The translations under genes were made by a program, and so were the position numbers. This document shows, piece by piece, positions 21,952-31,681 of a stretch of DNA of 64,000 bases. This DNA comes from Massilia horti (GTDB lineage: Bacteria > Pseudomonadota > Gammaproteobacteria > Burkholderiales > Burkholderiaceae_D). The stretch lies in contig NZ_SPUM01000047.1 in the NCBI RefSeq assembly GCF_004614195.1, positions 143,796-207,795 of the forward strand. Direction: 5' to 3'. Every line of letters starts with the position of its first letter. Position 1 is the stretch's first letter. The notes beneath the pieces were generated by a model. That model did no database searches, was not told the DNA's origin, and saw only the letters and a list, made by a program, of their open reading frames with translations.

Positions 21952-21957
21952 TATAAT
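21952..21957 (+). promoter_or_regulatory. -10 box for map-glnD
   Basis: A perfect TATAAT lies 79 bp before the map start. No good -35 lies 16-18 nt upstream, so it may need an activator or be a weaker promoter. Confidence 0.5.
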
Positions 21958-22036
21958 GGAGGGGATATTCGCACAACCCGCCATTCGCGCGGGCCGGTGT
22001 TACTGATACTTACGTTTTTCGCAGATTGGACCCGAT

Positions 22037-22861
22037 ATGTCCTCCATTTCCATCAAAACCCTTGACGAGATCGAAGGCATGCGCCTGGCCGGCCGCCTGG
22101 CCTCCGAGGTGCTTGATTACATCACACCTTTCGTCAAGCCGGGCGTTTCCACCGGCGAACTGGATCGCCTGTGCCATGAATACATGGTGAACGTACAAGG
22201 CACGGTCCCCGCACCGCTGAACTACGCCCCGCCGGGCTACACCCCCTACCCGAAAGCGATCTGCACCTCGGTCAATGACGTAATCTGCCACGGCATCCCG
22301 GGCGACAAGGTGCTCAAGAGTGGCGATTCCGTCAACATTGACATTACCGTCATCAAGAACGGCTTCCACGGCGACACCAGCCGCATGTTCCTGGTCGGCG
22401 AACCGTCGATCCAGGCGCGGCGCCTGGCCGAGGTCACCTACGAATGCATGTGGCTGGGCATTTCCAAGGTCAAGCCGGGCGCCCACCTGGGCGACATCGG
22501 CCACGTGATCCAGCAGCACGCGGAAAAAATGGGCTACAGCGTGGTGCGCGAATTCTGCGGGCACGGCATCGGCCGCGTGTTCCACGAGGAGCCGCAGGTG
22601 CTGCACTACGGCCGCCCGGGCGCCGGCGTAGAGCTCCAGGCCGGCATGACCTTCACGATCGAGCCGATGATCAACGCCGGCCGCCGCGAAATCAAGGAAA
22701 TGCCGGACGGCTGGACCATCAAGACCAAGGACCGCAGCCTGTCGGCGCAGTGGGAGCACACCGTGCTCGTCACCGAGACCGGCTACGAAATCCTGACCAA
22801 GTCCGAAGGCACGCCGCCGCCGCCGGCGATCGTCGCCGACAAGAGCGCCGTGGCGGCGTAA
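22037..22861 (+). CDS. map: Methionine aminopeptidase, type I
   Basis: This 274-residue dinuclear metalloenzyme removes the initiator methionine. The metal ligands are visible as the Asp in NIDITVIKNG, the Asp in HGDTSRMF, the His in GHGIGRVFHE, the Glu in FTIEPMIN and the Glu in WEHTVLVTETG; the substrate-side His lies in VICHGIPGD. It is the housekeeping copy, beside rpsB and glnD as in many proteobacteria. A second, divergent copy lies at 32911-33678. Confidence 0.97.
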   Translation: MSSISIKTLDEIEGMRLAGRLASEVLDYITPFVKPGVSTGELDRLCHEYMVNVQGTVPAPLNYAPPGYTPYPKAICTSVNDVICHGIPGDKVLKSGDSVNIDITVIKNGFHGDTSRMFLVGEPSIQARRLAEVTYECMWLGISKVKPGAHLGDIGHVIQQHAEKMGYSVVREFCGHGIGRVFHEEPQVLHYGRPGAGVELQAGMTFTIEPMINAGRREIKEMPDGWTIKTKDRSLSAQWEHTVLVTETGYEILTKSEGTPPPPAIVADKSAVAA

Positions 22862-22878
22862 AGCTTACGGCGTAAATC

Positions 22879-25458
22879 ATGGCCCTGGCCGCGCCCGCCA
22901 GCCTCGCGCCCGTGCTCAAGGCGCGGCTCAAGAGCGAGCGGGCGCACGTCATCCAGGCGTTCAAGGAAGACGGCAAGCCCGAAAAGCTACTGCGCGGCCT
23001 GCGCCGCGTGGTCGATTCGGTGCTGGCCGAAGCCTGGCGCGCATCTGGCCTGCCGCATAACACGGCCCTGGTGGGCGTGGGCGGTTACGGCCGCGGCGAG
23101 CTGTTCCCCTATTCCGACGTCGACGTCCTGATCCTGCTGGAATCCCGGCCGGACGCGCTCACCCAGGCAAAGCTCGAAAACCTGGTCCAGCTGCTGTGGG
23201 ACCTGGGACTGGAGATCGGCCACAGCATCCGCACCGTCGACGAATGCATGACCGAGTCGGCAGCCGACATCACGGTGCAGACCAGCCTGCTCGAAGCGCG
23301 GCTGGTGATCGGCGACCAGCACCTGTTCGCCCAGCTGCAGCGGCGCTACCACGAGGCGCTGGACCCGCAGGCCTTCTTCCAGTCCAAGACCGCCGAGATG
23401 CGCCTGCGTCACGCCAAGTACGAATACACGGCATTCGCTCTCGAACCCAACTGCAAGGAGAGCCCGGGCGCGCTGCGCGACCTGCAGGTGATCCTGTGGG
23501 TCGCCAAGGCCGCGGGGCTGGCCAACTCATGGGGCCAGTTCGCGCTGCGCGGGCTGGTCACGCGCGAGGAAGCGCGCCAGCTGATGGAAAAGGAACGCGC
23601 GTTCAAGGACATCCGCATCCGCCTGCACCTGCAGACCGGCCGGCGCGAAGACCGCCTGATCTTCGACGTGCAGACCGCGATCGCCGAGAGCTTCGGGCTG
23701 ACCAATACCGGCGAAGGCGTCCACGCCCGCCGCGCCAGCGAATACCTGATGCAGCGCTACTACTGGGCGGCCCGGACAGTCATCCAGTTAAACAAGATCC
23801 TGCTGCAGAACATCGAGGCAAACCTGTTTCCGCAGCCGATCGTGCCGGTGCCGATCAACCCGCGCTTTAACGAAGTGAACGGCTTCATCGACATCAGCCA
23901 GGACGACACTTTCGAGACCACGCCATCGGCCGTGCTCGAAATCTTCGCCGTGATGACCGACCGCCCTGACCTCAAGGGCATGACGCCGCGCACCATGCGC
24001 GCCCTGTGGCACGCACGGCACCGGATCGACGAAGCGTTTCGCGCCGATCCGGCCAACAAGGCCCTGTTCATGCGCGTACTCAAAGCCCCGCAGGGACTGG
24101 TGCACGCGCTGCGCCGCATGAACGAACTGGGCATCCTGGGCCGCTACCTGCCGAGCTTTCGGCGCATCATCGGCCAGATGCAGCACGACCTGTTCCACGT
24201 CTACACAGTCGACCAGCACATCCTGATGGTGGTGCGTAACCTGCGCCGCTTCGCGATGCCCGAGCACGCGCACGAGTACCCGTTCTGCAGCCAGCTGATC
24301 GCCAACTTCCGCGACCGCTGGCTGCTCTACGTGGCCGCCCTGTTCCACGACATCGCCAAGGGCCGCGGCGGTGATCATTCGCGGCTCGGCATGCTGGATG
24401 CGAGGCAGTTCTGCAGCGATCACGGCGTATCGAACGAAGACACGGAACTGGTGGTGTTCCTGGTCGAGCAGCACCTGACGATGTCGCAGGTCGCGCAGAA
24501 GCAGGACCTGTCGGATCCGGACGTGATCGCCAGCTTTGCCGCCGTGGTCAAGGACGAGCGCCACCTGACCGCGCTCTACCTGCTGACCGTGGCCGACATC
24601 CGCGGCACCAGCCCCAAGGTATGGAACGCGTGGAAGGCCAAGCTGCTGGAAGACCTGTACCGCGTGACGCTGCGCGTGCTGGGTGGCGAACCGCACTCGG
24701 CGGACCGCGAGCTGCGCGCGCGCCAGCAGGAAGCGCTGGCCACGCTGCGCCTGTTCGGCCTGCCCGCCGACGCCCACCAAAAGCTGTGGGACCAGCTCGA
24801 TATGGCTTATTTTTTGCGCCACGACGCGACCGATATCGCCTGGCAGACGCGGGCCCTGTACAACCGGCTGGGCGGCGCCAAGCCGGTGGTCAAGGCGCGC
24901 CTGGCGCCGATCGGCGAAGGGCTGCAGGTCACGGTCTACGTCAAGGACCAGCCGGACCTGTTCGCGCGCATCTGCAGCTACTTCGACCGCAAGAACTTTT
25001 CGATCCTCGACGCCAAGATCCATACCACCAAGGACGGCTACGCGCTCGACACGTTTTTGGTGACCGAAGAGACCTTCGCCCGGCACTACCGCGACATCAT
25101 CAACCTGATCGAACACGAACTGTGCGAGCTGTTGCAGTCGCAAGCGCCGCTGGCGCCGCCCACGCGTGGAAGGTTGTCGCGCATGTCGCGCACGTTCCCG
25201 ATCACGCCCACGGTCGACTTGCGGCCGGATGAACGCGGCCAGTTCTTCGTGCTGTCGATCAGCGCCAACGACCGCACCGGCCTGCTGTACTCGATCGGCA
25301 GCGTGCTCACCCGCTACCGCATCAACCTGCATACAGCCAAGATCATGACGCTGGGTGAACGGGTCGAGGACGTGTTCCTGGTCGACGGCGCGGTGCTGCG
25401 CAACCAGCGCGCGCAGGTCCAGCTTGAAACCGATCTGCTGGACGCGCTGAAAATCTGA
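22879..25458 (+). CDS. glnD: Bifunctional PII uridylyltransferase/uridylyl-removing enzyme
   Basis: This 859-residue nitrogen sensor adds UMP to or removes it from PII in answer to glutamine. The nucleotidyltransferase motif GVGGYGRGELFPYSDVDVLI (about 57-80) carries the metal acids. The HD phosphohydrolase domain has AALFHDIAKGRGGDHS (about 490). Two C-terminal ACT domains sense glutamine (about 675-740 and 785-855). It starts 17 bp after map and is probably co-transcribed with it. Confidence 0.97.
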   Translation: MALAAPASLAPVLKARLKSERAHVIQAFKEDGKPEKLLRGLRRVVDSVLAEAWRASGLPHNTALVGVGGYGRGELFPYSDVDVLILLESRPDALTQAKLENLVQLLWDLGLEIGHSIRTVDECMTESAADITVQTSLLEARLVIGDQHLFAQLQRRYHEALDPQAFFQSKTAEMRLRHAKYEYTAFALEPNCKESPGALRDLQVILWVAKAAGLANSWGQFALRGLVTREEARQLMEKERAFKDIRIRLHLQTGRREDRLIFDVQTAIAESFGLTNTGEGVHARRASEYLMQRYYWAARTVIQLNKILLQNIEANLFPQPIVPVPINPRFNEVNGFIDISQDDTFETTPSAVLEIFAVMTDRPDLKGMTPRTMRALWHARHRIDEAFRADPANKALFMRVLKAPQGLVHALRRMNELGILGRYLPSFRRIIGQMQHDLFHVYTVDQHILMVVRNLRRFAMPEHAHEYPFCSQLIANFRDRWLLYVAALFHDIAKGRGGDHSRLGMLDARQFCSDHGVSNEDTELVVFLVEQHLTMSQVAQKQDLSDPDVIASFAAVVKDERHLTALYLLTVADIRGTSPKVWNAWKAKLLEDLYRVTLRVLGGEPHSADRELRARQQEALATLRLFGLPADAHQKLWDQLDMAYFLRHDATDIAWQTRALYNRLGGAKPVVKARLAPIGEGLQVTVYVKDQPDLFARICSYFDRKNFSILDAKIHTTKDGYALDTFLVTEETFARHYRDIINLIEHELCELLQSQAPLAPPTRGRLSRMSRTFPITPTVDLRPDERGQFFVLSISANDRTGLLYSIGSVLTRYRINLHTAKIMTLGERVEDVFLVDGAVLRNQRAQVQLETDLLDALKI

Positions 25459-25501
25459 TGTGTCGCATTTATGTTCACTTGCACACGCGGCCGGCGCCTG
25501 A

Positions 25502-25605
25502 CGTAGGGTGCGCACCTGTGCGCACGCGGTCAACGCATGTGGGCTTGCGGCAATGCCAACGTTCGGCACACTTTGCACCGCGTGCGCACTGGTGCGCACC
25601 CTACG
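25502..25605. repeat. GTAGGGTGCGCACC palindromic element, copy A
   Basis: This 104-bp element has inverted ends of about 29 bp (CGTAGGGTGCGCACCTGTGC at the left, the complement with one change at the right), each holding two GTGCGCAC palindromes. The roughly 45-bp centre is unlike that of the other copies. It lies between glnD and the pseudouridine synthase gene. Confidence 0.85.
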
Positions 25606-25657
25606 CCCTCCGGTAAGCCTCTACGAAATTCAAGCCTAACTTTTTTCTTTTTCCCCT

Positions 25658-26404
25658 ATGACTGAACCCTTACGCCTGTCCAAACGAATGTCCGAACTCG
25701 GCCTGTGTTCCCGCCGCGAGGCGGACGAATGGATCGCCCGTGGCTGGGTGCGCGTGGACGGCAAGGTGGTGTCGGAGCTGGGCAGCAAGGTACTGCCATC
25801 GCAAAAGATCACCGTCGAGCGCCAGGCCGCGGCCGAGCAGTCCAAACGGGTCACGGTCCTCATCAACAAGCCGGTCGGCTATGTCAGCGGCCAGGCCGAG
25901 GACGGCTACAAGCCGGCGGTAACACTGGTCTCGCCCGAAAACCGCTGGGCCGACGACCCATCCCCCGAACGCTTCCACCCAACCCAGCTGCGCAGCCTCG
26001 TGCCGGCCGGCCGGCTCGATATCGATTCCGTCGGCCTGCTCGTGCTTACCCAGGACGGCCGTATCGCCAAGCAGCTGATCGGCGAGGACACCTCGATCGA
26101 GAAGGAATACCTGGTGCGGGTGCAGTACACCAAGCCCGGACGGCTGCCTGACGCCGAGCTCAGGAAGCTGAACCATGGCCTGTGGATGGACGGCAAACCG
26201 CTGCTGCCGGCCAAGGTGTCGTGGCAGAACGACGACCAGTTGCGCTTTGTGCTCAAGGAAGGCAAGAAGCGCCAGATCCGCCGCATGTGCGATATGGTCG
26301 GCCTGAAGGTGATAGGCTTGAAGCGCGTGCGCATCGGTCGCGTCAAGCTCGGCGATTTGCCGCCAGGACAGTGGCGCTACCTGCGGCCGGACGAGCAGTT
26401 CTGA
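25658..26404 (+). CDS. RsuA/RluF-family rRNA pseudouridine synthase
   Basis: The protein has 248 residues. An S4 RNA-binding domain (about 5-55, [20 protein letters not shown]) precedes the catalytic domain with [13 protein letters not shown], the catalytic-Asp motif [15 protein letters not shown], and [18 protein letters not shown]. Overall it looks most like RluF (23S rRNA loop modification), but the precise target base cannot be proven from sequence. It has its own upstream gap holding a palindromic element, so it is probably separate from glnD. Confidence 0.9.
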   Translation: MTEPLRLSKRMSELGLCSRREADEWIARGWVRVDGKVVSELGSKVLPSQKITVERQAAAEQSKRVTVLINKPVGYVSGQAEDGYKPAVTLVSPENRWADDPSPERFHPTQLRSLVPAGRLDIDSVGLLVLTQDGRIAKQLIGEDTSIEKEYLVRVQYTKPGRLPDAELRKLNHGLWMDGKPLLPAKVSWQNDDQLRFVLKEGKKRQIRRMCDMVGLKVIGLKRVRIGRVKLGDLPPGQWRYLRPDEQF

Positions 26405-26523
26405 TCGGCGTTTCCTCGGGGCCGCTAGACCCGTCCTACACGATCTGGCGTGCCCATCCTATAGCGCCCTCGCGTCGACGGCCGCATGATTGCACCACTG
26501 TGAACGACACACCGGAGGCGATC

Positions 26524-26787
26524 ATGAAGCAGATCTTGCAACCAATCTTCGCGGGTGGCGCGCTCGTGCTGGCATTGTCCGCGTGCAGCAGCACGGGCAC
26601 CACTGCCGACCAGACATCGGGCAGCAGCAACACCGGCGCCACGTCCAGCAGCACCGGAGAAGACGAAGGCAGCACGCCCGTCAAGTCCGGCGCCATCCCG
26701 CCACCCGTGATCGACAACTCGAGCACTGGCAACGTCATCGACGACCGCGTCAACAGCAATCGCGACATACCGGGCACGAACCGCTGA
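26524..26787 (+). CDS. Small Ser/Thr-rich lipoprotein (first of three)
   Basis: This 87-residue protein has a lipoprotein signal (FAGGALVLALSAC, lipobox LSAC). The mature part is almost all Ser, Thr, Gly and charged residues with no fold visible; it ends NSNRDIPGTNR. GGAGG lies 5 nt before the ATG. It is the first of three small lipoproteins in a row with similar leaders and low-complexity bodies, probably outer-membrane or periplasmic. No family was recognised. Composition and context suggest an envelope or matrix role, which is only a guess. Confidence 0.8.
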   Translation: MKQILQPIFAGGALVLALSACSSTGTTADQTSGSSNTGATSSSTGEDEGSTPVKSGAIPPPVIDNSSTGNVIDDRVNSNRDIPGTNR

Positions 26788-26904
26788 GAAGGCTCCGCAA
26801 TATCAGGCTATTCCTACATAGCACTCAGGGTGCTCCTATTGGCCCGCTTTTCACAAAAGTCGATCATTTCTCGATCATTCCGTTTTACGTGAAAGGGAGC
26901 GGCC

Positions 26905-27294
26905 ATGAACAGGATCTTCTACATCATCGCCGGGGGCATCATGTCCGTGGCAATGGCGGCCTGCAGTTCAAACCCTACTGCCCGTGAAAACACCGGGGGC
27001 ACGGCGGGTATCGGCTCGACGATCACGAGCGACATTGAGGGCACGGGCGGCACCAGCGGAGCGCGCGCGCCCCAAACCGGATACGGCTATCAATCCGGCG
27101 GCACCTACCAGTCCGGTGGCTCCCAATCCGGTGGCTACCAGTCCGGTGGCGGCTACCAGTCCGGCGGCGACCAGTCCGGTCAATCCGGTTCTGGCTACCA
27201 GTCTGGCTCAGGCACCCCGTCTGGCTCGAGCGGCCAATCTGGCTCGAGCGGCCAATCCGGCTCGGGCAGCCAGTCTGGCGACGGCTACCAATAA
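26905..27294 (+). CDS. Small lipoprotein with QSGG repeats (second of three)
   Basis: The protein has 129 residues: signal IIAGGIMSVAMAAC with lipobox MAAC, then GTGGTSGARAPQTGYG, then about 65 residues of short repeats (YQSGG, SQSGG, SSGQSG). The repeat tail is probably unfolded and flexible. It has its own GGGAG ribosome site. The segment before it holds two direct repeats CGATCATT (near 26862-26879), a possible regulator site. No database family was recognised. Confidence 0.8.
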   Translation: MNRIFYIIAGGIMSVAMAACSSNPTARENTGGTAGIGSTITSDIEGTGGTSGARAPQTGYGYQSGGTYQSGGSQSGGYQSGGGYQSGGDQSGQSGSGYQSGSGTPSGSSGQSGSSGQSGSGSQSGDGYQ

Positions 27295-27648
27295 CCGCTC
27301 CTGAATATACTCTGCGGACGGTCGCCCGGGTGTCAGGACAGCACCGCAATTGCCCGCTTCCTCGCGGGCATGCGCCCCATGCGTTGCGGCTCGCCGCCGA
27401 TCCACCGGCCTGGGCGAATTTCCCTGGCCAGTGGTATTGGTTCAGCGACGCGCAATGACATGGGGGCGCCAATACGACCGTAATGAATCGCGATCGAAAA
27501 ACATCGCGACCGGAATGAATCGCTGCCGACAGCCACGCGAATACGGCAGCCGAACCATACGTTCACCTATCCCTTTGGGCGACGTTTCTTTAATACTGGC
27601 TGGGATAGCCAGAATGATTATGGCGTCATCATGATCAAGGAGATGACC
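27295..27648. other. Intergenic region upstream of third small lipoprotein
   Basis: A 354-bp gap. It contains TCGCGA boxes in inverted order around 27488-27511, two AATGAATCGC repeats, and a short hairpin CTGGCT-GGGAT-AGCCAG (27596-27612) about 35 bp before the next start. It probably holds the promoter of the third lipoprotein. No convincing small gene was seen. Confidence 0.5.
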
Positions 27649-27945
27649 ATGAATCACCATTCGCACCGCCTGATACTGGGCGGCCTTCTCACCCTTGCCC
27701 TCGCAGCCTGCAGCTCGGTGAAGGGCACCCCCGACGACGGCTCCGGCGTCAGCGGCAGCACGGGGACGCAAGGCAGCGCCGGCTCCGGCGTGACCGGCTA
27801 CAACGACGAGGGCGGCACCAGCAACAAGGGCACGGGCGGCACCGGCTTCAGCTCGTCCCCGGCCGGCACCGGCACACCGAACGCGGCGGCCGCCAGCGGC
27901 GGCAAGTCCTCCGGCGGCAAGTCCTCCGGCGGTACTTCACATTGA
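27649..27945 (+). CDS. Small Gly/Ser-rich lipoprotein (third of three)
   Basis: This 98-residue protein has the signal LILGGLLTLALAAC with lipobox LAAC and a mature part rich in Gly, Ser and Thr. It shares the GTGGT motif with its neighbour (SNKGTGGTGFSSSP) and ends in a triple SGGKS-type repeat. I chose ATG 27649, with AAGGAG 6 nt upstream, over the in-frame ATG at 27631. It is probably a paralogue of the two preceding genes. Confidence 0.8.
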   Translation: MNHHSHRLILGGLLTLALAACSSVKGTPDDGSGVSGSTGTQGSAGSGVTGYNDEGGTSNKGTGGTGFSSSPAGTGTPNAAAASGGKSSGGKSSGGTSH

Positions 27946-28210
27946 CGAAGCACCGCATGCAAGTAACTGATTCCTTGTAAAGATCAATCTGCCCCGGTCT
28001 GTCCGGCCGGGCGCTTCGCTCCCCATTTCAATTCCCATAGCGCGTCGGCGGCCTTGCTCGCCGTATGGGCGTTCGCTTGCCCCTGCTCTGGCTCAGGCAA
28101 TGCATACGTCAAGATTGCGCGGCGCCGCCTTGTCGCGTAGCATCCGTGAATTGCCGCGCCCGCCCACCAGGCGTTTGCGCAGCGCACAACGACAATTCAT
28201 GGGGACCCTG

Positions 28211-29716
28211 ATGAAAAACGACATAGCCGCACTGCCCTATTCCCAGACTCGCTCGTTCAGCACCATCTTCCTGATCGAGCTGTGGGAACGCTTCGGCTAC
28301 TACGGCATGCAGGCACTGATCGTGTACTACATGGTCGAGCGCCTCGGCTTTGAAGACAGCCGCGCCAACATGGTGTGGAGCGCCGCCGCGGCGCTGATCT
28401 ACGTGGCGCCGGCAATCGGCGGCTGGATCGGCGACAAGGTGCTCGGCACCAAGCGCTGCATGATGCTCGGCGGAATGATCCTGACCCTCGGTTACGCGCT
28501 GATGGCGGTGCCGACCGAGAACACCTGGTTCCTGTTCTGCGCGCTCGGCGTGATCGTGGTCGGCAATGGCCTGTTCAAGCCCAACACCGCCAACCTGGTG
28601 CGCAAGATCTATGAAGGCGACGATTCGAAAATCGACAGCGCCTTCACGATGTATTACATGGCCGTAAATGTCGGCTCGACCATCTCGATGCTGGCAACGC
28701 CCTGGATCAAGGACTACGTCAACGCCACCTGGGGCGGGAACCTCGGCTGGCACGCCGCGTTTGCCGTGTGCAGCATCGGCCTGGTGATCGGCCTGCTCAA
28801 CGTGATGCTGATGCGCGCGACGATCCGCCATGTCGGTTCGCTGCCGGACGAGCGTCCGCTCGACTACGGCAAGCTGGCCGCGGTGCTCGCCGGCGGCGTG
28901 GTGGCGGTCGGCATCTCGGCTGTCATCCTGGAATACCAGAGCCTGGCACGGATGTTCGTCTACCTGGCCGGCGTGGTCGTGCTCGGCATCTTCATCCACC
29001 TGATCCGCAAAAGCGTCGTGAGCGAACGCGCCGGCCTGGTCGCGGCCCTCGTGCTGACCCTGCAGATCGTGTTCTTCTTCATCTTCTACCAGCAGATGTC
29101 GACCTCGCTGTCGCTGTTCGCGCTGCGCAACGTCAATCTCGACTTCTCGATCTTCGGCGCACACCTGTTCACCTGGGCGCCGGCCCAGTTCCAGGCCCTG
29201 AACGCGATCTGGATCATGGTGCTCAGCCCGGTGCTGGCCTGGATCTACACCGTGGCCGCGCGCTCGGGCAAGGACCTGTCGATCGCCGGCAAGTTCGCGC
29301 TCGGTTTCGCGGCCGTCGCCGTCGGATTTTTCACCTACGGCGTGGCCGGCCAGTTCGCCGTCGGCGGCATGACCTCGTCGTGGATCATGGTCGCAGGTTA
29401 CGGCTTCTACTCGCTGGGCGAACTGCTGGTCTCCGGCCTGGGCCTGGCAATGATTGCACGCTACGTGCCGGCCCGCATGGGCGGTTTCATGATGGGCGCT
29501 TACTTTGTCGCGACCGGTATCTCGCAGTACCTGGGCGGCGTGGTGGCCAACATGGCCAGCATCCCGAAGGACATGGTCGACCCGCTGCAGACCCTGCCGA
29601 TCTACACGAGCCTGTTCAACAAGCTCGGGTTCCTGGCCACACTCTGCACCCTGATCGCGCTGGCCGCCCTGCCGCTGATGCGCAGGCTGACTGCGACCCA
29701 CCAAGCGCAACATTAA
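28211..29716 (+). CDS. Proton-dependent oligopeptide transporter (POT/PTR2 family)
   Basis: This 501-residue major-facilitator protein has about 14 membrane helices. The POT signature ExxER is in FLIELWERFGYYGMQALIVY, and the PTR2 loop motif is in KVLGTKRCMMLGG; FKPNTANLVRKIYEGDD is also typical. It imports di- and tripeptides with protons. I chose ATG 28211, with GGGGA upstream, over an in-frame ATG at 28199. A GNAT acetyltransferase gene follows after 6 bp. Confidence 0.93.
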   Translation: MKNDIAALPYSQTRSFSTIFLIELWERFGYYGMQALIVYYMVERLGFEDSRANMVWSAAAALIYVAPAIGGWIGDKVLGTKRCMMLGGMILTLGYALMAVPTENTWFLFCALGVIVVGNGLFKPNTANLVRKIYEGDDSKIDSAFTMYYMAVNVGSTISMLATPWIKDYVNATWGGNLGWHAAFAVCSIGLVIGLLNVMLMRATIRHVGSLPDERPLDYGKLAAVLAGGVVAVGISAVILEYQSLARMFVYLAGVVVLGIFIHLIRKSVVSERAGLVAALVLTLQIVFFFIFYQQMSTSLSLFALRNVNLDFSIFGAHLFTWAPAQFQALNAIWIMVLSPVLAWIYTVAARSGKDLSIAGKFALGFAAVAVGFFTYGVAGQFAVGGMTSSWIMVAGYGFYSLGELLVSGLGLAMIARYVPARMGGFMMGAYFVATGISQYLGGVVANMASIPKDMVDPLQTLPIYTSLFNKLGFLATLCTLIALAALPLMRRLTATHQAQH

Positions 29717-29722
29717 GCGCGT

Positions 29723-30253
29723 ATGGCGGTCCTGGAAACACCGCGCCTGCGGCTGGAACCGATGGCCGAAGCCCATCTGGAAGGCCTCCATGCGATGAAC
29801 AGCGACCCGGCCGTGATGCGTTACATTACCGGCCGCGCCGAGTCGCTGGGTGAGACCCGCGCGATGATCGAGCGGGTCCAGGGCCGCTGGCGTACGATCG
29901 GCTATTCGTGGTGGTCGCTGTTCGAACGCGCCACGGGTGAACTGATCGGCGCCGCCGGCGTGCAACACCTGGGTCAGGACCCGGCCAACCCGCTCGAGCT
30001 GGGCTGGCGCCTTCGCCGCGACAAGTGGGGCCAGGGCTTTGCATCCGAGGTAGCGCAGCGCATGGCGGAGTATGCGTTCGGCACGCTACAAGGCGAACTG
30101 GTGTGCGCAATCTGCCGGCCCGACAACCGCGCTTCCGCGCATGTGATGGAAAAGCTCGGCATGCGTTACAAAGGGCAGGAAACCTGGCACGGCCACGACT
30201 CCTCGGTCTACCAGATCACACGCAGCGAGTGGAATGCGCGCCGCGCCGCCTAG
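29723..30253 (+). CDS. GNAT-family N-acetyltransferase (RimJ/RimL type)
   Basis: This 176-residue acetyltransferase fold starts with LETPRLRLEPMAEAHLEGLH, typical of RimJ/RimL-like members. The acetyl-CoA loop is in LGWRLRRDKWGQGFASEVAQ and the C-terminal part in DNRASAHVMEKLGMRY. The substrate, a protein N terminus or a small amine, is unknown. It lies 6 bp after the peptide transporter, so the two are likely one operon. Its stop shares a CTAG with the convergent permease. Confidence 0.88.
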   Translation: MAVLETPRLRLEPMAEAHLEGLHAMNSDPAVMRYITGRAESLGETRAMIERVQGRWRTIGYSWWSLFERATGELIGAAGVQHLGQDPANPLELGWRLRRDKWGQGFASEVAQRMAEYAFGTLQGELVCAICRPDNRASAHVMEKLGMRYKGQETWHGHDSSVYQITRSEWNARRAA

Positions 30254-31527
30254 CGTCCTGGCATCGACCAGCTTGCAAGAACAAACAAGGTCAGCAGCAC
30301 GGCGACCGGCATCACCTGCACCCCGACCCGCAAGAATTGCAGGCGCCCGACCTTGATCCCCTCCTGCTGAAGCGCCGCCAGCCATAACACGGTCGACAGC
30401 GATCCTGGTACTGACAGGCTCGGCCCCAGGTCGATACCGACCAGGACACTGCCAGCCAGTTGCGGCGAAGCATGGACCAAACCCAGGACGGCGCCGGCGA
30501 AGAACGCGACCGGCAAATTGTTTGCGAGGTTGACCGCCAGCGCGATCACGATACCGCTCATCCAGATACCGGCGACCGGTGACTTGATCAGCAGCTCATC
30601 GAGCCAATGCGCAAGCATCTGCGTCATGCCCGTCTTGGAAAGCCCCGCCACCAGTACGAACAGACCCGCCACCAGCGGCAGGATATTCCACGAAATGCCA
30701 CGCAGCACCGGCCACGCCAGGCCTGGCTTGTGCAGCGCGACGACAACCAACACCCCCGCCCCGGCGATGCATGCTGGCCAGCCGAGACTCCTGCCCAGTG
30801 CGGAAGCAACGAGCAGCAGCACGGCCATGACAGCAATCCCAATCGCAACCAGCTTGCCCTCGGACGCCAATCGGGGGACTGGCACGTCACGGGACACGGG
30901 CTCCCGCAATTCCTTGCGTCGGGACCAATACAAGGCGGCAAACGTGGCAGCAATGGCCATGCACGAAGCAGGGCCGAAATGGCCGATCCACGACGCAAGG
31001 GATGGCATGCGTCCGTCATACACCACAAGATTTGCCGGATTCGAAATCAGCAACAGGAAACTGGCGGCGTTGGCGACGAGTGCGCACGCGTACAGGTGCG
31101 GCATCGGCTTACCCAGCCCCGCCTTGCGCCCGGCTGCCAACACTGCCGGCGTCAGCACGACCGCGGCGGTATCGTTGGACATGAAGGCTGTCACGGCGAT
31201 GCCGACCAGGTACACCAGGCAAAACAGGCGCCGCGACGACCCTTTGGCGGCGCGTACCGCCAGTGCCGCAATGTAATCGAACAGGCCGGAGGCGCGGGCA
31301 AGCTCCGCAATCAGCATCATCCCGACCAGGAAGAAATAGACCTCTTCTCCCTGGCCGGCGGCGGCAAGCGCTGCGCGCCACGTCAGTTGGCCGCTCAGGC
31401 AGAGCACCACCGCGCCCACGACCACCCATACCGCTTCCGGCAGGTTGAAGGGCTTGGCGAGGATGCCCGCGACGGACAGTGCCGCCACCAACCAGATGAA
31501 ATGTGGCGAGTACATTGGCGTTGCCAT
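30250..31527 (-). CDS. ArsB/SLC13-superfamily anion permease
   Basis: This 425-residue protein has about 11 to 12 membrane helices in two repeats. Each repeat has a re-entrant-type stretch: AVTAFMSNDTAAVVLTPAVL and AVNLANNLPVAFFAGAVLG. It resembles arsenite permease ArsB and related Na+/H+ or dicarboxylate carriers. No ars genes are nearby, so arsenite export is uncertain. The start is ATG 31527 or 31515; no strong ribosome site helps. It converges on the GNAT gene with 4 nt overlap. Confidence 0.82.
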   Translation of the reverse strand: MATPMYSPHFIWLVAALSVAGILAKPFNLPEAVWVVVGAVVLCLSGQLTWRAALAAAGQGEEVYFFLVGMMLIAELARASGLFDYIAALAVRAAKGSSRRLFCLVYLVGIAVTAFMSNDTAAVVLTPAVLAAGRKAGLGKPMPHLYACALVANAASFLLLISNPANLVVYDGRMPSLASWIGHFGPASCMAIAATFAALYWSRRKELREPVSRDVPVPRLASEGKLVAIGIAVMAVLLLVASALGRSLGWPACIAGAGVLVVVALHKPGLAWPVLRGISWNILPLVAGLFVLVAGLSKTGMTQMLAHWLDELLIKSPVAGIWMSGIVIALAVNLANNLPVAFFAGAVLGLVHASPQLAGSVLVGIDLGPSLSVPGSLSTVLWLAALQQEGIKVGRLQFLRVGVQVMPVAVLLTLFVLASWSMPGR

Positions 31528-31681
31528 GCATCGTGGGACGTGGAGCACGTCGCACAACCTTATCACTAGTCCGTACTTCCGGGCGCAACGCCGAACACAT
31601 CGGAAGCGAGCGCGGCCAAACGCCGCCCGCCGCGTTCGTATAAGATGGCAGGATTCTTCTTGCAGCAACGCTCAACAAAAC

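Larger units (their letters stand above)
21678..22036. other. Divergent rpsB/map promoter region
   Basis: This 359-bp region drives rpsB leftward and map rightward. It holds the rpsB promoter (21812-21840), a leader of about 130 nt with hairpins (21701-21745), and a TATAAT box for map (21952-21957). I saw no small gene in it. Confidence 0.7.

Noticed and set aside
27085..27290. CRISPR-like or non-coding tandem repeat
   Set aside because: The repeats are short, irregular and in frame, and they encode the QSGG tail of a lipoprotein; there are no spacers.
28109..29968. 619-codon minus-strand frame opposite the POT transporter and GNAT genes
   Set aside because: It spans two real genes on the other strand and is made of His, Gln and Asp runs typical of antisense reading.
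30250..31527. Arsenic resistance operon
   Set aside because: The permease resembles ArsB, but there is no arsR, arsC or arsA nearby and the neighbours are unrelated.
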